From Blautia wexlerae DSM 19850 (GTDB taxonomy: Bacteria > Bacillota > Clostridia > Lachnospirales > Lachnospiraceae): a stretch of 64,000 nucleotides of DNA. Both the position numbers and the translations under genes were made by a program. This document shows positions 1 through 8,724 of the stretch, piece by piece. Each line of letters starts with the position of its first letter. Within the stretch, counting starts at the first letter, position 1. Location: contig NZ_CP102267.1 of assembly GCF_025148125.1 (NCBI RefSeq), positions 921,001 to 985,000 of the forward strand. Reading direction: 5' to 3'. The notes beneath the pieces were generated by a model. That model was not told the origin of the DNA and did no database searches. It saw nothing but the letters and a program-made list of their open reading frames with translations.

Positions 1-1098
1 GTACAGAATTTCCTGAACATTCTCAACCTGCATTAACTGCTCCAGATCTCCAAAGTAATAACGGGGATCAATCATTATGATCTTTCGGTAATGCTGAGCA
101 AGAAATGGGATGAAGCTGTTTGCGTATGAATCCTTAAGCACAAGCAGTGTATTATCTGTTTCAGTAGGAGTACTGATCTTTATCTGAGCGTGGTTTCCAC
201 CAAAGAATAATGCATATTTATCTCTTGTCTCAAGTTTCTCAGTATCATAGAAGCTGGCACTTTTTTTCTGTTCGTCTACATAATTAACTACAGAAGAGAG
301 TGCCTGATCTCCGGTGGGGAGAAATACATCGATCTCATCTTTTTCGCCGGAGCGGAAACCGCTTTTGGCAGACAGTGTTCCCTGAAAAGAACGGGTGACA
401 GGTGCTTTGTCATAAGTGTCTGCTGAAGTATCAATTCCCATATCTTTGGCTGCCTTAAGATAGGCATAATAAGCACCCTGGGTAGTCCAGTGATGATCAG
501 TGTGATAATAGAGGTCTTCCATTTTGTGATCTTTAAAAGTGCTGCGAACATCAATAAAGGTCACACCTGCATCGGTCAGGGAGGCAGAGAGGCTGTCAAG
601 CCAGGAATTCTGATCCTGGACAGGGGCAAAAGCAGGAAGCCTGTCGCTCAGGATATTCACAGAATTTGGGGCAATCAGTGCATATTGTTTCAGATCAGAA
701 TGTTTTTGCGCAAAGTCAGTCATTGCTTTTACAGTGGCGTCATACTGTGTCTGATCAGGCGCTTTAAATTCTTCCATAAGATATCCGGATTTTCCAACGT
801 ATACGCCATTAGATTCTACTTTGCCCATCAGACGGTCAGTTCCGGCTTTCAGGGTAATCCACAGATCTCGAAGTGGAAACTGATCATTTTCATAGGTTTC
901 AAATTGTTTTTCAAATCCGCCGGAAGCAATCTGACTGCCGTTTAAATGAGGCAGGGAAGAAAGTACGCGGTTTTCTTTTTCAGAAAACCCTCTGTCAGGA
1001 AGCACAATGCTCAGAATGAGTACGATCAAGGGGATAAATAAAAATAAAAGTCCCATTCTGTGGAAAAATAAACGATAATTTCTTAATGATTTTTTCAT
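1..1098 (-). CDS. DHHW family protein, partial (C-terminus beyond window edge)
   Basis: The first 366 codons are visible; the gene runs off the left edge. It starts with a short basic stretch and one hydrophobic segment (about residues 12-35), so it is probably anchored in the membrane with its body outside. The body has SGNH/AlgX-like character, and a TDHHWT motif follows YYH; this DHHW signature names the family. It starts 12 bases after the MBOAT stop, with AGAAGG upstream of ATG, so the two are co-transcribed. Known family logic: proteins of this type work beside MBOAT proteins to transfer acyl groups to extracellular polysaccharides. The substrate here is unknown. Confidence 0.85.
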   Translation of the reverse strand, partial: MKKSLRNYRLFFHRMGLLFLFIPLIVLILSIVLPDRGFSEKENRVLSSLPHLNGSQIASGGFEKQFETYENDQFPLRDLWITLKAGTDRLMGKVESNGVYVGKSGYLMEEFKAPDQTQYDATVKAMTDFAQKHSDLKQYALIAPNSVNILSDRLPAFAPVQDQNSWLDSLSASLTDAGVTFIDVRSTFKDHKMEDLYYHTDHHWTTQGAYYAYLKAAKDMGIDTSADTYDKAPVTRSFQGTLSAKSGFRSGEKDEIDVFLPTGDQALSSVVNYVDEQKKSASFYDTEKLETRDKYALFFGGNHAQIKISTPTETDNTLLVLKDSYANSFIPFLAQHYRKIIMIDPRYYFGDLEQLMQVENVQEILY

Positions 1099-1110
1099 AT
1101 TGTTTACCTT

Positions 1111-2499
1111 CTAAAATTTTGCATATAAAAATGGTGTGTAAGAGTTATAAACCATATAAGCAATCGATAATGCAAATAAAATAAGATTTATGATCACTGC
1201 AGCAACAGGTCTGCGTCTGACCAGACGCTTAAAGTACTGGTAAAGAGCAGGACGGCACATAAGAATACTGATCAGAAGAAGGATAAATCCTGTCTTGAGG
1301 TAGTAAAGTGCAGTTTTGTCTATGAAACCGGAAGCTCCGATCCCAAACATAGTTCCAAGGTAATGGCCAAGGGCACCAAAGTCTGTCTGGCTGAAGAATA
1401 CCCATCCGATCATGACTACAAGCATAGTGTATACAGTGCAAAGCCAGGATGGTATTTTTTTCAGATATTTCTGAAGTACAAATTTTTCGAGTAAAAGGAA
1501 GAGTCCGTAATAAACACCCCATAGTACGAAATTCCAGCTTGCACCATGCCACAGACCGGTAAGTGCCCATACCACAAGGATATTTCGGATATGTTTCAGA
1601 GTGGAGACCCGATTACCGCCAAGCGGGATATAAATATAATCTCTGAACCAGATTCCAAGAGAAATATGCCAGCGTCTCCAGAATTCAGAAACACTGGTGG
1701 AAATATAGGGATAATCAAAGTTCTTATTAAAATCAAATCCCAGCATTTTTCCCAGACCGATGGCCATATCCGAATAGCCGCTGAAGTCAAAATAAAGCTG
1801 CATTGTATAAGCCAGAATGCCAAGCCATGAAGTAAATACAGACATCTGTGGATGGCCACAGATACTGCTGTATAAAACCGAGAGATTATCTGCCAGAAGA
1901 ACTTTCTTTGCAAGACCTTTGACAAAAAGCTCTGCACCGATACCGAATTTGAAGATATTGATGGTACGCTGCTTCAGCTGCGTCTCTATATCCGTATATC
2001 GTACGATTGGTCCGGCAGAGGTATAAGGAAACATTGTGCTGTATACGGAAAAGGTCAGGAAATTTCGCTGCGCACTGACCTTACTTAAATAAATATCAAA
2101 AAGATAGGACAAATTACGGAAAGTGTAGAAAGAAAGTCCTATCGGCAGCGAAAGCTCCGGATGAGGGATATGGATACCGATGATTCCTCCGATTGTGTTA
2201 AGTAAGAATCCATAATATTTAAAAAACACAAGTACTGCAAGATTTATAATGATCGAGAAGATCAGATTAATTTTCTGTTTCCTGTCATCATAATATAAAC
2301 GTTCCAGTTCTGTGCCCATATAATAGTTGAAGATACTGGAAAACAGCATGAGGATCACATATACAGGTTCTCCCCAGGCATAAAAGATCAGACTGCCCAA
2401 AAACAGCAGCAGATTGCGGAGCTGTCCCGGTACCAGGTAGTAGATCATCATGAAAACCGGAAGAAAGCAGAATATAAAAAATATACTGTTGAATACCAT
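1111..2499 (-). CDS. MBOAT family O-acyltransferase (AlgI/DltB-like)
   Basis: A 462-residue polytopic membrane protein of usual AlgI-like length. Family landmarks: FDFSGYSDMAIGLGKMLGF, then FWRRWHISLGIWFRDYIYIP, then TGLWHGASWNFVLWG with the conserved membrane histidine taken as catalytic. MBOAT proteins of this class move acyl groups, usually acetyl, across the membrane for O-acylation of cell-wall or exopolysaccharide chains. It is third of four genes on this strand, after an SGNH hydrolase and a DUF4358 protein and before a DHHW protein, which fits an O-acetylation module. GGAGAAC precedes the ATG. The acceptor polymer cannot be told from the sequence. Confidence 0.93.
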   Translation of the reverse strand: MVFNSIFFIFCFLPVFMMIYYLVPGQLRNLLLFLGSLIFYAWGEPVYVILMLFSSIFNYYMGTELERLYYDDRKQKINLIFSIIINLAVLVFFKYYGFLLNTIGGIIGIHIPHPELSLPIGLSFYTFRNLSYLFDIYLSKVSAQRNFLTFSVYSTMFPYTSAGPIVRYTDIETQLKQRTINIFKFGIGAELFVKGLAKKVLLADNLSVLYSSICGHPQMSVFTSWLGILAYTMQLYFDFSGYSDMAIGLGKMLGFDFNKNFDYPYISTSVSEFWRRWHISLGIWFRDYIYIPLGGNRVSTLKHIRNILVVWALTGLWHGASWNFVLWGVYYGLFLLLEKFVLQKYLKKIPSWLCTVYTMLVVMIGWVFFSQTDFGALGHYLGTMFGIGASGFIDKTALYYLKTGFILLLISILMCRPALYQYFKRLVRRRPVAAVIINLILFALSIAYMVYNSYTPFLYAKF

Positions 2500-2533
2500 A
2501 TTAAAAGTTCTCCAATCTGGATATTATGAATAT

Positions 2534-2591
2534 TATAGTAATTCTATTAACTGCATTTTCTCTTAACAGTATTATTAAGAGGACTGCCATA
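2534..2591. repeat. Family 1 palindromic repeat (TATAGCAAT-type hairpin)
   Basis: The 17-base arms TATAGTAATTCTATTAA and TTAAGAGGACTGCCATA pair with four G-U-compatible transitions and one true mismatch. It lies inside the acylation operon, in the 155-base gap between DUF4358 and MBOAT. The same ends recur elsewhere in the window. Confidence 0.75.
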
Positions 2592-2654
2592 GTAATGGTT
2601 CTGCAGTCCATTAGCGTAAAATGCGGAACAGTTACGAGGATTAAAGTAAAATGC

Positions 2655-3131
2655 TTATATCATGGAAAGAAAGGCAGTGCGCCAGTTCTGTGCGTCTGCG
2701 CCGCACATATAATATACATAGTTTCCTTTTTTTCCAACAACTGCATTGTTCAGAAGAGCCATCTGATCTGTGCCATATCCCTCAAATACCTGCTTCTGAC
2801 CGGAGAGATGGGCGTTTGCATTTTCAAGCAAAGTATTTGCCTGGGTATTGTCAGTGGCTTTCATAATACAGATTTCTTCTACTGCCATGGGTGAAGCGGC
2901 TTTGTAGAAGAAATAACCGTCAATATTGCGGTCATCTGTCTGATAATAATGTTTCAGGTCAGAACGTGCTTCTTTATTTAAAGAAGTGATATCAGAATCC
3001 TGTTCCATAGTCTGTGCAATCTGTTCCATGGGTACATTCTTTGCGCTGTCGGAGGTATACAGGACAGTCAGATATGCGATAAGGAAAAGAACAAATGCAC
3101 CTTTGATAAAAATATGTAAATAATTTTTCAT
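2655..3131 (-). CDS. DUF4358 domain-containing protein
   Basis: A 158-residue protein with an N-terminal membrane anchor (about residues 5-25) and a predicted extracellular domain. The ATG at 3131 overlaps the upstream TGA in an ATGA arrangement, which favours this start over an in-frame ATG 39 bases upstream. The C-terminal half (GYGTDQMALLNNAVVGKKG, then YVYYMCG) resembles DUF4358 proteins, which are often found beside MBOAT and SGNH genes in Clostridia. No biochemical activity is known to me. The operon position suggests an accessory role in surface-polymer acylation, which is inference. Confidence 0.75.
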   Translation of the reverse strand: MKNYLHIFIKGAFVLFLIAYLTVLYTSDSAKNVPMEQIAQTMEQDSDITSLNKEARSDLKHYYQTDDRNIDGYFFYKAASPMAVEEICIMKATDNTQANTLLENANAHLSGQKQVFEGYGTDQMALLNNAVVGKKGNYVYYMCGADAQNWRTAFLSMI

Positions 3132-3922
3132 GCCTTTAACCCCGCAATCTGTGCCATATTTGTCAGCCATTTGGGATAGTAGTCCTGAATCACATGTTCA
3201 CCGTCCGGTTCATACAGATTCTCTGAACTGTCTGTTACAATCGTTGAATTGTCAATAAAGGTACATCCCATTTCCTGACAGAGTTTGATAAGTCCTTCAT
3301 TATAATCAGGGTAATATCCAAGATCAGGAGTCTGTGCGATCGCTTCATCAGTAATCGGCAGAATGCAGTTGATATAAATTGGGACATCTGGTAAGGCTGT
3401 CTGGATTTTCTTTATCTGCGTCCTGTATGCATCAATAAATTCTGATGAAGCCGAACCATATATTTCCAGGTCGTTGGAACCAAATGCCATGAATACATGA
3501 GAAGGATTCAGAGCAATTGCCGTACTGATCTGATCATCGGCTGCACCTACATTTAATCCTCGTTTGCTGACTACCACATCCGTATCCAGATATCCGTATT
3601 CTACGATGGATTCTGTGATAGAGTCACCGATGATGACGTTTCCGGCAAAAACCTGTCGGATTTCTACATCACTTAACAGGGTAGATCCAGAACCGTCTGA
3701 AGCATCAGAACCGGAAGAAATGCCGGTTGTCTGTTTCAGAGCCTGAAGCTGTTCTTCTGTCTGTGAAATGTCTGAATTTTCCAGAGCCTGAAGGCGGGCT
3801 ACATTTTCTTTACAGACAGAATCATTCTCATTTCCGCGGGTGCATAAAAAAATCACTGCACCGGCGAGTATAACACCGACAGGGATAAGAAATAAAACTT
3901 TATTCTTTGGTTGTTTTTTCAA
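3128..3922 (-). CDS. SGNH/GDSL hydrolase family protein, membrane-anchored
   Basis: 264 residues. An N-terminal hydrophobic helix (about residues 8-27) is followed by a linker and a GDSL-type domain: IIGDSITESIV (block I, nucleophile Ser), FMAFGSND (block III, Asn) and PDGEHV (block V, Asp and His). The triad residues are all present. AGGAAGG precedes the ATG. It is the first gene of the four-gene minus-strand cluster and shares an ATGA overlap with the DUF4358 gene. Such enzymes act as esterases or acetyltransferases on carbohydrates; with the MBOAT neighbour, acetyl transfer or removal on a surface glycan is the likely job. Confidence 0.88.
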   Translation of the reverse strand: MKKQPKNKVLFLIPVGVILAGAVIFLCTRGNENDSVCKENVARLQALENSDISQTEEQLQALKQTTGISSGSDASDGSGSTLLSDVEIRQVFAGNVIIGDSITESIVEYGYLDTDVVVSKRGLNVGAADDQISTAIALNPSHVFMAFGSNDLEIYGSASSEFIDAYRTQIKKIQTALPDVPIYINCILPITDEAIAQTPDLGYYPDYNEGLIKLCQEMGCTFIDNSTIVTDSSENLYEPDGEHVIQDYYPKWLTNMAQIAGLKA

Positions 3923-3971
3923 AATAAATCCTTCCTATGGAAAAATATCCATTTTATGACATAGTTTTATT

Positions 3972-4014
3972 TATAGCAATACTCTCAAATGTATTATTTA
4001 TGAGTATCGCTATA
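3972..4014. repeat. Family 1 palindromic repeat
   Basis: TATAGCAATACTC and GAGTATCGCTATA are 13-base arms with a single mismatch around a 17-base loop. It sits in the divergent gap between the SGNH gene (minus) and the DUF308 gene (plus). The rest of 3923-4230 shows no convincing gene. Confidence 0.75.
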
Positions 4015-4230
4015 ATTATAATACGCACTAAAAAAACTTCAAGGAAAAATTCACAAATTTTACACAAAGTCATGCAGTTGCCTGTGGACGAAGAGAAAGA
4101 AAGAAGTTATACTATTTTAGAAGAAATGGAATAGTATTTTTAACCGAATCAAGTAAGTCCCCTGCGGAGATTACGAAAAGCAATAAGAGTGGGTGTGGAC
4201 TTGCTATCATACAGTCAGGAGGAAAAGGTT

Positions 4231-5100
4231 ATGGGGAAAAAAGTTTCTGATTTTTTAAAAAGCGAGATTTTATCATCAGTTTTTTATCTGGCATTTGGTC
4301 TGTGTCTGCTCCTGGTTCCGGACCAGACCGTAAACATTATCTGCAAGATTGTATTCGGACTGGTAATGATCGCTTCCGGTATTTATCATATTGTTATTTA
4401 TACAGCTGAGAAGGAAAAGGCAACGATTCTTGATCTGTTTACGGGTGTGATCGTCATGGTGCTTGGAATTTTTCTTTTCTTTACACCGCAGATCGTGATC
4501 AAAATCCTGCCATATTTACTGGGAGCCTTGGTACTGGTTGACAGTATCTGGAAGATAAAGGGAAGTTACAGACTGAAAAAAGCCCAGAGAGGACGCTGGA
4601 AGATTATTCTTATTGGCTGTCTGGTATTTATTGCGCTGGGTGTTTCCATGTTGCTCTATTCTTTTTTGAGTGTAACCCGGATGATCCTGTTTTCCGGAAT
4701 TATTCTGACTGCTGATGGAGTGGCAGACATTGTATTTTTGATCATGATTCGTCTTGGAATGAAAAAATCCGAAAAACTCTGTGCTGAAAAAGAACAGGAA
4801 GAGAATGGCAAAGAGAAACCATGGGATGATCTGGCAGATGCAGGTCTGGACGAAAAAGTGCAGGATAAATCTTTAAATGAAGATGAAACAGAATGGAAGC
4901 AAGATACAGATTCTCAGGTTCAGGAAGCGGAGATGGAAATAGAAACCGGGAAGACTGCAGATGCAGCAGATGCAGCAGATGCAGACGCCATTCTGGATGC
5001 AGAGATGCAGACTCCGGATGAAGGCGTGGAAAGTCCCGGCAGAGAAATCCGGGAAATGCTGAAAAATCATGATGAACCGCTGGAAGAATGGAAGGACTGA
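4231..5100 (+). CDS. DUF308 (HdeD-like) membrane protein with acidic C-terminal tail
   Basis: 289 residues from the ATG at 4231, chosen because AGGAGG lies eight bases upstream; an earlier ATG at 4189 lacks a good site. Six hydrophobic segments fill residues 10-175 in the paired arrangement typical of HdeD/DUF308 proteins (FGLVMIASGIYHIV; LPYLLGALVLVDSIWKIKG). The remaining 110 residues are a hydrophilic, strongly acidic tail that includes an ADAADAADAD repeat from a GCAGAT microsatellite (4966-4986). Family function is poorly defined. It is the first gene of a run that continues eight bases later with the arginase-fold gene. Confidence 0.82.
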   Translation: MGKKVSDFLKSEILSSVFYLAFGLCLLLVPDQTVNIICKIVFGLVMIASGIYHIVIYTAEKEKATILDLFTGVIVMVLGIFLFFTPQIVIKILPYLLGALVLVDSIWKIKGSYRLKKAQRGRWKIILIGCLVFIALGVSMLLYSFLSVTRMILFSGIILTADGVADIVFLIMIRLGMKKSEKLCAEKEQEENGKEKPWDDLADAGLDEKVQDKSLNEDETEWKQDTDSQVQEAEMEIETGKTADAADAADADAILDAEMQTPDEGVESPGREIREMLKNHDEPLEEWKD

Positions 5101-5107
5101 GTGAAAT

Positions 5108-5944
5108 ATGCAGGAACAGAATCCCATTGTACTGATGAATTTCTCCGGAATTTACAGAGAAGAAGAATTCTGGAAAAACAGACAGGTATCCTGGATTGAG
5201 CTTCAGGATGTCTGTGGGACAAACTGCTATTGTGATGAGGAAGCAATCGCAGAGATTAATAAACGAACAGAAAATTATCCAACTGCCGGAATCCATTTTA
5301 TTGATTCCGGCAATTATCACTATATGACAAGACTTTGGCTGACAAGAATGGATCAACCGTTCTGTCTGCTGGTATACGATAATCATACAGATATGCAGCC
5401 TCCGGCTTTTGGTGGGATTTTGTCGTGTGGAGGATGGATCGCGGCAGCGTTGGAGGAACTGGAGAATCTGAAATATGTGATCCTTGTGGGACCGGATGAA
5501 GCAGCCTATGAGCAGGTAGATGAGAATCTGAAGGACAGAGTGATATTTCTCTCCAGAGAGAAACTTCAGGTGATGAATGATGAAGAGAGAAACTGGTTTC
5601 TCAGGGAAACAGTCAGTGAAGTATGTAATTGGAGAAAATCGGAAGGTTTACAGGAAGATGCTGAAAAATTCCTTCCATTATATATATCTGTTGATAAAGA
5701 TGTGCTTTGTACAGAGGATGCACAGACGACATGGAGCCAGGGGGATATGAGGCTGACAACTTTGGTGTCCGGTGTACAGACTGTATTGGAATGTGCAAAA
5801 GAAAGCAGTGGAAAGATTGCCGGTGTGGATATCTGCGGAGAAGCAGATGCGGAAGCGGTACATGAGAATGAAGCCAATGATTATGCAAATGAAAAATTGC
5901 TGGAGGTTTTTGAAGGTTTATTTGGGAAATCCGACTGTGAATAA
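5108..5944 (+). CDS. Arginase/UPF0489-like metal-dependent hydrolase family protein
   Basis: 278 residues. Motifs match the ureohydrolase fold in modified form: IDSGNYHYMT carries the first metal histidine in place of GGDHS, YDNHTDMQ gives the Asp-x-His-x-Asp block, and SVDKDVL gives the Asp-x-Asp block. All expected manganese ligands seem present, so it is probably catalytic, but the GGDHS change and lack of true arginase specificity loops argue against arginase or agmatinase. The IDSGNYHY form resembles the UPF0489 group. The substrate is unknown. It follows the DUF308 gene by eight bases and precedes lgt. Confidence 0.72.
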   Translation: MQEQNPIVLMNFSGIYREEEFWKNRQVSWIELQDVCGTNCYCDEEAIAEINKRTENYPTAGIHFIDSGNYHYMTRLWLTRMDQPFCLLVYDNHTDMQPPAFGGILSCGGWIAAALEELENLKYVILVGPDEAAYEQVDENLKDRVIFLSREKLQVMNDEERNWFLRETVSEVCNWRKSEGLQEDAEKFLPLYISVDKDVLCTEDAQTTWSQGDMRLTTLVSGVQTVLECAKESSGKIAGVDICGEADAEAVHENEANDYANEKLLEVFEGLFGKSDCE

Positions 5945-5999
5945 TAAATAAAATGAGAGAGTGACAGGAAGTATTTTAAGATTTGAGAGGATTTGAGAC

Positions 6000-6782
6000 A
6001 TGCATAATGAATTGTTGCATATAGGACCGTTGACGGTATATGGTTATGGATTTATGATCGCCATGGGAGTATTGGCTGCCTGGTTTGTGGCTGAGCAGAG
6101 AGCGCGTAAACTGAAACTTGCATGTGAACATATTTTTTATCTGGTAGTGTGGTGCGCCATTGGTGGATTTACATCTGCGAAGATTTTGTTCTGGATTACC
6201 AACTGGAGGGAATTTCTGCAGAATCCAAGGCAGATCATAGGATCAGATGGATTTGTGGTATATGGAGGAATCATCGGAGGAATTCTGGTGGGCTGGCTGT
6301 ACTGCAGGATAAAGAAGTTGAAATTTCTGGAGTATTTTGATCTGATGATGCCATCCATTGCACTGGCACAGGGATTTGGCAGGATTGGATGCTTTCTGGC
6401 AGGCTGCTGTTATGGGAAAGAAACTTCAGGGCCTCTGGCGGTTACGTTTACAAATTCAGATTTTGCACCCAACAATGTTGCTCTGATCCCGACACAGATT
6501 TATTCCGGTTTTTTGGATTTTGCCCATTTTCTGTTGCTGCTTTATGTGGCAAAGCATAAGAAAGCAGATGGACAGGTGGCTGCCTGCTATCTTATTTTCT
6601 ACAGTATAGGAAGATTTGTGATAGAATTTTTCAGAGGAGATATTGAAAGAGGAAGCGTAGGAGTATTGTCGACTTCGCAGTTTATCAGTATTTTTACAAC
6701 TGTGGCTGGAATTATATTATTACTGACTGTTGTGAAGAAACAAAAGCAGGAAGCGAATATCAGTCTGAACAGTAAAGGTTAG
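6000..6782 (+). CDS. lgt: Prolipoprotein diacylglyceryl transferase
   Basis: 260 residues, usual length, with about seven membrane segments. VYGGIIGGILVG and the GFGRIGCFLAGCCYGKE stretch correspond to the Lgt signature; the Cys-rich version is common in Clostridia. The enzyme moves diacylglyceryl from phosphatidylglycerol to the lipobox cysteine of prelipoproteins in the cytoplasmic membrane. AGAGGA sits upstream of the ATG at 6000. Neighbours are the arginase-fold gene (55 bases upstream) and a subtilase (60 bases downstream). A paralogue with a different acceptor cannot be excluded, since the Asn/Glu signature positions differ from E. coli. Confidence 0.86.
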   Translation: MHNELLHIGPLTVYGYGFMIAMGVLAAWFVAEQRARKLKLACEHIFYLVVWCAIGGFTSAKILFWITNWREFLQNPRQIIGSDGFVVYGGIIGGILVGWLYCRIKKLKFLEYFDLMMPSIALAQGFGRIGCFLAGCCYGKETSGPLAVTFTNSDFAPNNVALIPTQIYSGFLDFAHFLLLLYVAKHKKADGQVAACYLIFYSIGRFVIEFFRGDIERGSVGVLSTSQFISIFTTVAGIILLLTVVKKQKQEANISLNSKG

Positions 6783-6842
6783 AATTGTCATAAAGAGCAT
6801 ATATTGTGCATATCATGTATAAAAAATCCAGGGAGGACAGTA

Positions 6843-8564
6843 ATGTTCAGACCTGACGATTTTGAAGTGCAGATACAGCAGGAAAACCCCCCGGGCATTC
6901 ATGCTGAGCCGTCAATACCGCCGGCACAGGATGAAGAGTACGGGGATTTTATTGTAAAACATGGACAGAATATGGGTGGAAAATTTCTTCCTGTGAATGA
7001 ATTGTTTGGAATTCTATATATTCCGCTGAATGAGATTGGTCCGCTGGAAATTAATTCCTATACGTATGCATCTTTGCCGAAGTGTTATACATTTATGGAT
7101 GCGGATGCATTAAATTCATCCGGGATTACGCGGTTACATAATCATCCCTATCTGAAACTTCAGGGAGAGGGCACAGTGATCGCAGTGATTGATTCCGGGA
7201 TTGATTATCTGAATCCAATCTTTCGAAACGGAGATGTAAGCCGTATTGCATATATCTGGGATCAGACAATTCTGGGAAATGAGGATGAACAGGTTCCTTA
7301 TGGAAAGGTTTTTACCGGAGAGGAAATTAATCAGGCATTGCTGTCGGAGAATCCACAGGAGATTGTACCCTCATTGGATGAGAACGGACATGGTACAGCT
7401 ATGGCAGGGCTGGCAGCAGGCAATTTTGTACCCACAGAAAATTTCTCAGGAGCAGCTCCGAAAGCAACGATCATTGTGGTGAAATTAAAGAAAGCAAAAT
7501 CCTATCTGAGAAAATTTTACCAGTATCCGCCACAGGCACCGGTATTTCAGGAAGACGACATTATGCTGGGGATTTCTTTTGCAGTGAAGATGGCACAAGA
7601 GATGGGAATGCCGGTTTCCGTTTGTCTGGGACTTGGCACCAATCAGAGCGCACATGTTGGTGACAGTGAGTTGAGTCGATATGTAGATTATATTAATGAA
7701 GATTCTCAGGTATCAGTATCTGTGGCAGCAGGAAATGAGGGTGCAGCACAGCATCATTATACAGCAGAGTTGGACTATGTGAAAAATCAGGATACTGTTG
7801 AACTTCGTATTGCGGATAAAGAAGAAGGATTTTCCATGGAATTTTGGGGAGATCCGCCGGATGACTATGGGATATCGTTACAGTCACCGGCAGGAGAAAA
7901 GCTGTATGTGAGCAGTTCTCTTGGTGCAGGTACTCAGGAATTAAGTTTCATTTTTGTGGAGACGAAAGTGCTGGTCAATTACGTAAAGATGGAGAGGATG
8001 ACCGGGAAACAGCTGATTTATTTTCGCTTCTTTCATCCGGCAGCAGGTATCTGGAAGGTAAATGTCAGTAAAAAAGGAATATCGGGAAGCAGGTTTCACA
8101 TGTGGCTTCCGGTGCAAGGGCTGATTTCGCCGGATACTTATTTTCTGGAGTCTACACCTTATATAACTGTTACTGCACCTGGGGATTCAACCAGAGGTAT
8201 TACGGCAACAGCTTATCAGTATCTGGATAACAGTCTGTATTTTCAGGCTGGGAGAGGGTTTACTCCAAATAACCAGGTGACACCTGATCTGGCAGCACCG
8301 GGAGTAGATCTGCTCATTCCATTGCCGGGAGGGGCGTTTGGAAAGGCTTCGGGGAGCAGTCTTTCTTCGGCTGTTGTTGCAGGAGCAGCAGCATTGGTGC
8401 AGGAATGGGCGATCGTGAGAGGAAATATTCCTTATGCATCGGGAAATACAGTGAAGTTTTATCTGCAGAAAGGGGCAGTGAGAGAAGAACAGATGGAATA
8501 CCCCAATCCGGGATGGGGATATGGAAGACTGGATCTGTATCGGACATTTGAGATTATAAACTGA
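6843..8564 (+). CDS. S8 family serine peptidase (subtilase, Csp-like)
   Basis: 573 residues from the ATG at 6843, which has GGGAGG eight bases upstream; an in-frame ATG at 6804 has no site. The subtilase triad is complete: Asp117 in VIAVIDSGID, His183 in ENGHGTAMAG, Ser506 in ASGSSLSSA, with oxyanion Asn298 in AAGNEG. A long insertion (about residues 300-460) splits the catalytic domain, as in the Csp germination proteases of clostridia and related Lachnospiraceae peptidases. No signal peptide is visible, so it may be cytoplasmic or packaged in the spore. A role in germination or processing is inference. Confidence 0.88.
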   Translation: MFRPDDFEVQIQQENPPGIHAEPSIPPAQDEEYGDFIVKHGQNMGGKFLPVNELFGILYIPLNEIGPLEINSYTYASLPKCYTFMDADALNSSGITRLHNHPYLKLQGEGTVIAVIDSGIDYLNPIFRNGDVSRIAYIWDQTILGNEDEQVPYGKVFTGEEINQALLSENPQEIVPSLDENGHGTAMAGLAAGNFVPTENFSGAAPKATIIVVKLKKAKSYLRKFYQYPPQAPVFQEDDIMLGISFAVKMAQEMGMPVSVCLGLGTNQSAHVGDSELSRYVDYINEDSQVSVSVAAGNEGAAQHHYTAELDYVKNQDTVELRIADKEEGFSMEFWGDPPDDYGISLQSPAGEKLYVSSSLGAGTQELSFIFVETKVLVNYVKMERMTGKQLIYFRFFHPAAGIWKVNVSKKGISGSRFHMWLPVQGLISPDTYFLESTPYITVTAPGDSTRGITATAYQYLDNSLYFQAGRGFTPNNQVTPDLAAPGVDLLIPLPGGAFGKASGSSLSSAVVAGAAALVQEWAIVRGNIPYASGNTVKFYLQKGAVREEQMEYPNPGWGYGRLDLYRTFEIIN

Positions 8565-8669
8565 AAGGTTTATGAAATACTGGAAAATACATATAAAAGA
8601 TAAAATAATAACCAAATTTTAAGAGTAAATATTGTATAGTTTTAGACCAAAAATAATTAGGCCGTCTAA

Positions 8670-8698
8670 TTGTTTTTTTGGACAAAAAATGTTACAAT
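8670..8698 (+). promoter_or_regulatory. Sigma-A-type promoter for the nucleobase permease
   Basis: TTGTTT and TACAAT are separated by 17 bases. The predicted start near 8705 leaves a leader of about 20 bases, so no purine riboswitch fits here. Confidence 0.55.
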
Positions 8699-8724
8699 CG
8701 TACAAAAGAAATTGGGAGGCAATT

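Noticed and set aside
3937..4134. 65-codon plus-strand frame with a hydrophobic segment
   Set aside because: It has no ribosome site, begins over the SGNH gene's own leader, and its hydrophobic part is encoded by a family 1 palindrome.
8565..8724. Purine riboswitch before the nucleobase permease
   Set aside because: The promoter at 8670 leaves about 20 bases of leader, and no conserved purine-aptamer loops were seen.
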